Shown here one piece after another: positions 60,379 through 64,000 of a stretch of DNA of 64,000 nucleotides. Below the pieces are notes generated by a model. It saw only the letters and a list, made by a program, of their open reading frames with translations, made no database searches and was not told the DNA's origin. The stretch is from contig NZ_CP041247.1 in the NCBI RefSeq assembly GCF_006711645.1, forward strand, positions 930,001 through 994,000, in the 5' to 3' direction. How positions within the stretch are numbered: position 1 is the first letter of the stretch; every line of letters begins with the position of its first letter. A program made the translations under genes and the position numbers. Source of the stretch: Klebsiella electrica. Its GTDB lineage: Bacteria; Pseudomonadota; Gammaproteobacteria; Enterobacterales; Enterobacteriaceae.

Positions 60379-62961
60379 TTACACCAGGCTCTTCAGCCGG
60401 TAAATCCACTCCAGCGCCTGACGCGGGGTCAACGAATCCGGATCGAGGTTCTCCAGGGCTTCTACCGCCAGCGAGGTCTCCTCCGGGGCGGAGAGCAGCG
60501 ACATCTGCGTACCGTCGACCTGCGTGGCGGCAACGCCTGGGGCAATGCTCTCCAGTTCGCGCAATTTCTGCCGCGCGCGCTTAATCACCTCTTTAGGCAC
60601 GCCCGCCAGCGCGGCAACCGCCAGACCGTAGCTTTTGCTGGCGGCGCCATCCTGGACGCTGTGCATGAAGGCGATGGTATCGCCATGTTCCAGCGCATCA
60701 AGATGGACGTTCGCCACGCCTTCCATTTTCTCCGGCAACTGGGTCAGTTCGAAGTAGTGGGTGGCAAAAAGGGTCAGTGCCTTAATCTTATTGGCCAGGC
60801 TTTCCGCACAGGCCCACGCCAGCGACAGGCCATCGTAGGTAGAGGTCCCGCGGCCGATTTCATCCATCAGTACCAGGCTGTGTTCGGTGGCGTTGTGCAG
60901 AATATTGGCGGTTTCGGTCATTTCGACCATGAAAGTGGAACGGCCGCTTGCCAGGTCATCGGCCGCGCCGACGCGGGTAAAGATGCGATCGATGGGGCCG
61001 ATTTCAACTTTTTCCGCCGGGACGTAGCTGCCTATCCAGGCCAGCAGCGCAATCAGCGCAGTCTGACGCATATAGGTACTTTTACCGCCCATATTCGGGC
61101 CGGTAATAATCAGCATCCGCCGCTGCGGGACCAGATTTAATGGGTTGGCGATAAAAGGTTCTTTCAAAACCTGCTCAACCACAGGGTGGCGGCCTTCACT
61201 GATGCGGATACCCGGTTTATCGCTAAAGGTCGGGCAGCAGTAGTTCAGGGTTTCCGCACGCTCGGCGAGGTTTACCAGCACATCCAGCTCCGCCAGCGCG
61301 CTGGCGCTTTGCTGAAGGTCGGCAAGGTGCGGCAGCAGCATATCGAACAGCTGCTCGTAGAGCTGTTTCTCCAGCGCCAGCGCTTTCCCTTTCGACGTCA
61401 GTACTTTGTCTTCATACTCCTTGAGTTCCGGAATAATGTAGCGCTCGGCGTTTTTCAGCGTCTGGCGACGGACGTAGTGAATCGGGGCGTGCTGGCTTTG
61501 GCCGCGGCTGATCTGGATGTAGTAACCGTGAACGGCATTGTAACCGACCTTCAGCGTGTCCAGCCCTAGCCTTTCGCGTTCGCGAATTTCCAGCTTATCG
61601 AGATAATCGGTGGCGCCATCCGCCAGCGCGCGCCATTCATCGAGCTCTTCATGGTAGCCGGGGGCAATAACGCCGCCGTCGCGCACCAGCACCGGCGGCG
61701 CATCGATAATCGCGCGTTCGAGCAGTTCGCGCAGTTCGCTGAACTCGCCCATTTTATCGCGCAACTTCTGGACCGGCGCGCAGCTGACGTCGGCCAGCAT
61801 CTCGCGCAGGGTAGGCAGCTGCTGGAACGCATGACGCATGCGGGCGAGATCGCGCGGACGCGCGGTGCGCAGCGCCAGTCGCGCCAGAATACGTTCCAGA
61901 TCGCCCACCTGACGCAGCACCGGCTGCAGTTCGCTATAACGCTCCTGCAGTGCGCCGATGGTTTGCTGACGTTCGACGAGCACCACCGTATCGCGCACCG
62001 GCATATGCAGCCAGCGTTTGAGCATCCGGCTGCCCATCGCGGTTACGGTGCAGTCGAGCACCGACGCCAGCGTATTGTCGAAACCACCGGCCAGATTCTG
62101 GGTTATCTCAAGGTTACGGCGGGTTGCCGCGTCCATGATAATGCTGTCCTGCTGGCGCTCCATCGTGATGGAGCGAATATGCGGCAGGGAGGTGCGCTGG
62201 GTATCTTTGACGTACTGCAACAGGCAGCCGGCGGCGCAAAGACCCCGTGGCGCGTTTTCGACGCCGAAACCGACCAGGTCGCGGGTGCCAAACTGTAAAT
62301 TCAGCTGCTGGCGCGCGGTGTCGATTTCAAACTCCCATAGCGGACGGCGGCGCAGGCCGCGGCGGCCTTCAATCAACGCCGACTCGGCAAAATCTTCGGC
62401 ATACAGCAGTTCAGCCGGGTTGGTACGCTGCAACTCGGCGGCCATGGTTTCACGGTCGGCCGGTTCGCTCAGGCGAAAACGACCGGAGCTGATATCCAGC
62501 GTCGCATAGCCAAAGCCTTTGCTGTCCTGCCAGATAGCGGCCAGCAGGTTATCCTGACGCTCCTGCAGCAGCGCTTCATCGCTGATGGTGCCGGGCGTGA
62601 CGATACGCACCACCTTGCGCTCGACCGGACCTTTGGTGGTGGCCGGGTCGCCAATCTGTTCGCAAATGGCTACCGATTCGCCCTGATTGACCAGTTTGGC
62701 AAGGTAGTTTTCCACCGCATGGTGTGGGATTCCGGCCATAGGGATCGGCTCGCCCGCCGAGGCACCGCGTTTGGTCAGCGAAATATCGAGCAGTTGCGAT
62801 GCGCGTTTCGCATCGTCATAAAACAGCTCGTAAAAGTCCCCCATACGATAGAACAGCAGGATCTCCGGGTGCTGAGCTTTCAGCTTAAGATACTGCTGCA
62901 TCATTGGCGTATGGTCTGAGAGATCCTTGTCGACAGACTCTTGCATATTAATTTTACTCAT
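60379..62961 (-). CDS. mutS: DNA mismatch repair protein MutS
   Basis: The 860-residue ATPase recognises mismatches with its N-terminal domain ([17 protein letters not shown], with the Phe-x-Glu motif). The C-terminal ATPase has Walker [16 protein letters not shown], Walker [22 protein letters not shown] and the family segment [10 protein letters not shown]. It ends in [10 protein letters not shown], like E. coli MutS (853). The N-terminal seven residues before the homologous [10 protein letters not shown] are less sure; an internal Met at 62946 is an alternative start. Confidence 0.96.
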   Translation of the reverse strand: MSKINMQESVDKDLSDHTPMMQQYLKLKAQHPEILLFYRMGDFYELFYDDAKRASQLLDISLTKRGASAGEPIPMAGIPHHAVENYLAKLVNQGESVAICEQIGDPATTKGPVERKVVRIVTPGTISDEALLQERQDNLLAAIWQDSKGFGYATLDISSGRFRLSEPADRETMAAELQRTNPAELLYAEDFAESALIEGRRGLRRRPLWEFEIDTARQQLNLQFGTRDLVGFGVENAPRGLCAAGCLLQYVKDTQRTSLPHIRSITMERQQDSIIMDAATRRNLEITQNLAGGFDNTLASVLDCTVTAMGSRMLKRWLHMPVRDTVVLVERQQTIGALQERYSELQPVLRQVGDLERILARLALRTARPRDLARMRHAFQQLPTLREMLADVSCAPVQKLRDKMGEFSELRELLERAIIDAPPVLVRDGGVIAPGYHEELDEWRALADGATDYLDKLEIRERERLGLDTLKVGYNAVHGYYIQISRGQSQHAPIHYVRRQTLKNAERYIIPELKEYEDKVLTSKGKALALEKQLYEQLFDMLLPHLADLQQSASALAELDVLVNLAERAETLNYCCPTFSDKPGIRISEGRHPVVEQVLKEPFIANPLNLVPQRRMLIITGPNMGGKSTYMRQTALIALLAWIGSYVPAEKVEIGPIDRIFTRVGAADDLASGRSTFMVEMTETANILHNATEHSLVLMDEIGRGTSTYDGLSLAWACAESLANKIKALTLFATHYFELTQLPEKMEGVANVHLDALEHGDTIAFMHSVQDGAASKSYGLAVAALAGVPKEVIKRARQKLRELESIAPGVAATQVDGTQMSLLSAPEETSLAVEALENLDPDSLTPRQALEWIYRLKSLV

Positions 62962-63072
62962 TTTTTAAGTTTTGCGATTCCCTATGTAGCCCCATGTAAA
63001 ACCGCTTTAAACCCATATAAATCGATAAATTTGTATACCAGAAGTATTCTGACGACTATCTGGGATACATTG

Positions 63073-63315
63073 ATGAAAATGACACTCAATCAGTCGATTA
63101 TAATCAATAAGCTATCTATCGACGTCAAACCAGGTCTGGACAAAGCTGGAAAAGTTGTCTACTTACCCAATCCAGAGCGAAAACCGTATCTTATCACTGA
63201 CAGCCATCGTGATTCATCCGTTGGGTTCGGTGCCAAAAATAAAGGCTGTCCCTGGCCGGGTCGCGCGCTCTCGTTATATGTTAATATAATGTTGCAATTT
63301 ATTGAGGCTACTTAA
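63073..63315 (+). pseudogene. Truncated phage-type integrase N-terminal fragment
   Basis: The frame from the ATG at 63073 encodes about 80 residues. The part KLSIDVKPGLDKAGKVVYLP followed by YLITDSHRDSSVGFGAK resembles the arm-type DNA-binding domain of tyrosine integrases. After that the sequence becomes unrelated (GCPWPGRALSLY) and stops at 63315. Neither a core-binding nor a catalytic domain is present. It is probably a decayed mobile-element remnant next to mutS. The call rests on a short stretch of family-like sequence. Confidence 0.5.
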
Positions 63316-63316
63316 A

Positions 63317-64000
63317 TCACCCATGTTCAAAATGCTGAGTTCTGGCAAGCAATAGATCTAAGAACCTGCGGGCTGCGACGGTGATAACTTTATTACCCGG
63401 ATGGAGGGCAAAGAAGGTGACAGGAACGGGCTGCCAGTGCGGCAAAACGGGCACCAGCTTACCTTGTTGCAGGTCGTCCTGGATTAACAGTCCGGGCAAT
63501 GACGCAATCCCCATTCCTTGACGGGCGGCATGCAGCAATGCCGTGGGCTGAGTGGCGATAAATGCGGGCTTAAAATAAAACCGGGAGATCTGCTGCTCAT
63601 TTGTCAACTCCCAGACCCCGTTGAGCGTGCCTTCTCCCAGCGCCAGACAGTTGAATCCAGCCAAATCCTGAGGGTGGACTAACGCCGGTTTACCAGCCAG
63701 TACATCAGGGTGGGCAACTAACGCATAAGATGAAATAAGAAATTGGCGAGCAACGAGGGTGGAGTCTGCCAATGGTTTAAACGCCGGATAAATCACAATA
63801 TCTGCCTGCGAACTTCTCGGATCGTAGATGCCGGTTGTCTCTTCAAGATAAAGTTGAACCTCTGGCGCAAGACAGGCGAATTCCGCCGCTATTTCTTCTA
63901 TCACTAATGAACCTATCATCGGCGGGCAAATGATATGTAGTCGCCCCGCCGGGTGTGCACGCAACTGTTCCGCCATACTGTGGATCTGTTCTGCCTGATC
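63317..64000 (-). CDS. LysR-type transcriptional regulator, partial (effector-binding domain)
   Basis: The frame runs off the right edge, so the N-terminal helix-turn-helix is missing. The 227 visible residues form a LysR substrate-binding domain: AHPAGRLHIICPPMIGSLV, LAPEVQLYLEE, DIVIYPAFKPLADSTLVARQ, GIASLPGLLIQDDLQQGKLVPVL, and the end PGNKVITVAARRFLDLL. The effector and target genes are unknown. Confidence 0.88.
   Translation of the reverse strand, partial: DQAEQIHSMAEQLRAHPAGRLHIICPPMIGSLVIEEIAAEFACLAPEVQLYLEETTGIYDPRSSQADIVIYPAFKPLADSTLVARQFLISSYALVAHPDVLAGKPALVHPQDLAGFNCLALGEGTLNGVWELTNEQQISRFYFKPAFIATQPTALLHAARQGMGIASLPGLLIQDDLQQGKLVPVLPHWQPVPVTFFALHPGNKVITVAARRFLDLLLARTQHFEHG

Noticed and set aside
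62941..63072. Extended start of the integrase-like fragment at 62941
   Set aside because: The extra residues overlap the mutS start on the other strand, and family similarity begins only after 63073.

Overview
The window is a stretch of enterobacterial chromosome, most likely Klebsiella or a close relative such as Raoultella. The backbone order matches E. coli K-12 (sdaCB-ppnN-queF-syd-csrB-yqcC-truC-yqcA-gud-barA-rlmD-relA-mazG-pyrG-eno-queE-queD-cysJIH-iap-cysDNC-ygbE-ftsB-ispDF-truD-surE-pcm-nlpD-rpoS-mutS). Klebsiella-type features are a second cysG fused to cysDNC, a glycerate kinase gene after gudD, a kpdBCD-like hydroxyarylic acid decarboxylase operon between rpoS and mutS, and no CRISPR-cas between cysH and iap. 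No search was run, so product names rest on recognised family sequences, motifs, lengths and gene order.

Region 1 (1-11050) is an accessory organosulfur-type island. A sigma-54 activator that seems to start directly at its AAA+ domain (cut by the left edge) is divergent from an operon encoding an SsuD-like monooxygenase, an FAD/NAD(P)-binding protein, an NtaA/SnaA/DszA-type flavin monooxygenase and a MetNIQ-type importer. An MFS transporter and a DszC/SfnB-like flavoprotein follow, and a lone SsuA-like binding protein faces them. A near-consensus -24/-12 promoter and several inverted repeats lie in the divergent gap. The substrate cannot be read from the sequence.

Region 2 (11050-29700) is backbone: serine uptake and deamination (sdaCB), ppnN, queF, syd, the small RNA csrB with palindromic upstream boxes, yqcC-truC-yqcA, the glucarate operon gudP-gudX-gudD-garK, barA and rlmD. 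BarA and CsrB are the two ends of one pathway (BarA-UvrY activates csrB, and CsrB sequesters CsrA).

Region 3 (29700-38970) has relA, mazG (with no mazEF between them), pyrG, eno, an unusual SDR/thioester-reductase-like gene next to AT-rich DNA, and queE/queD.

Region 4 (38970-49360) is assimilatory sulfate reduction: cysJIH, iap, then cysG-cysDNC. Together these take sulfate to sulfide and make the siroheme that CysI needs. With Region 1, much of the window is devoted to sulfur supply.

Region 5 (49400-56200) carries ygbE, ftsB, ispD-ispF-truD-surE-pcm, nlpD and rpoS.

Region 6 (56200-64000), the rpoS-mutS interval and beyond, is mosaic: a small DUF4440-like gene, a LysR regulator remnant, hosA with a palindromic operator, kpdBCD, a chromosomal hok-type toxin with leader, mutS, an integrase-like N-terminal fragment, and a LysR regulator cut by the right edge.
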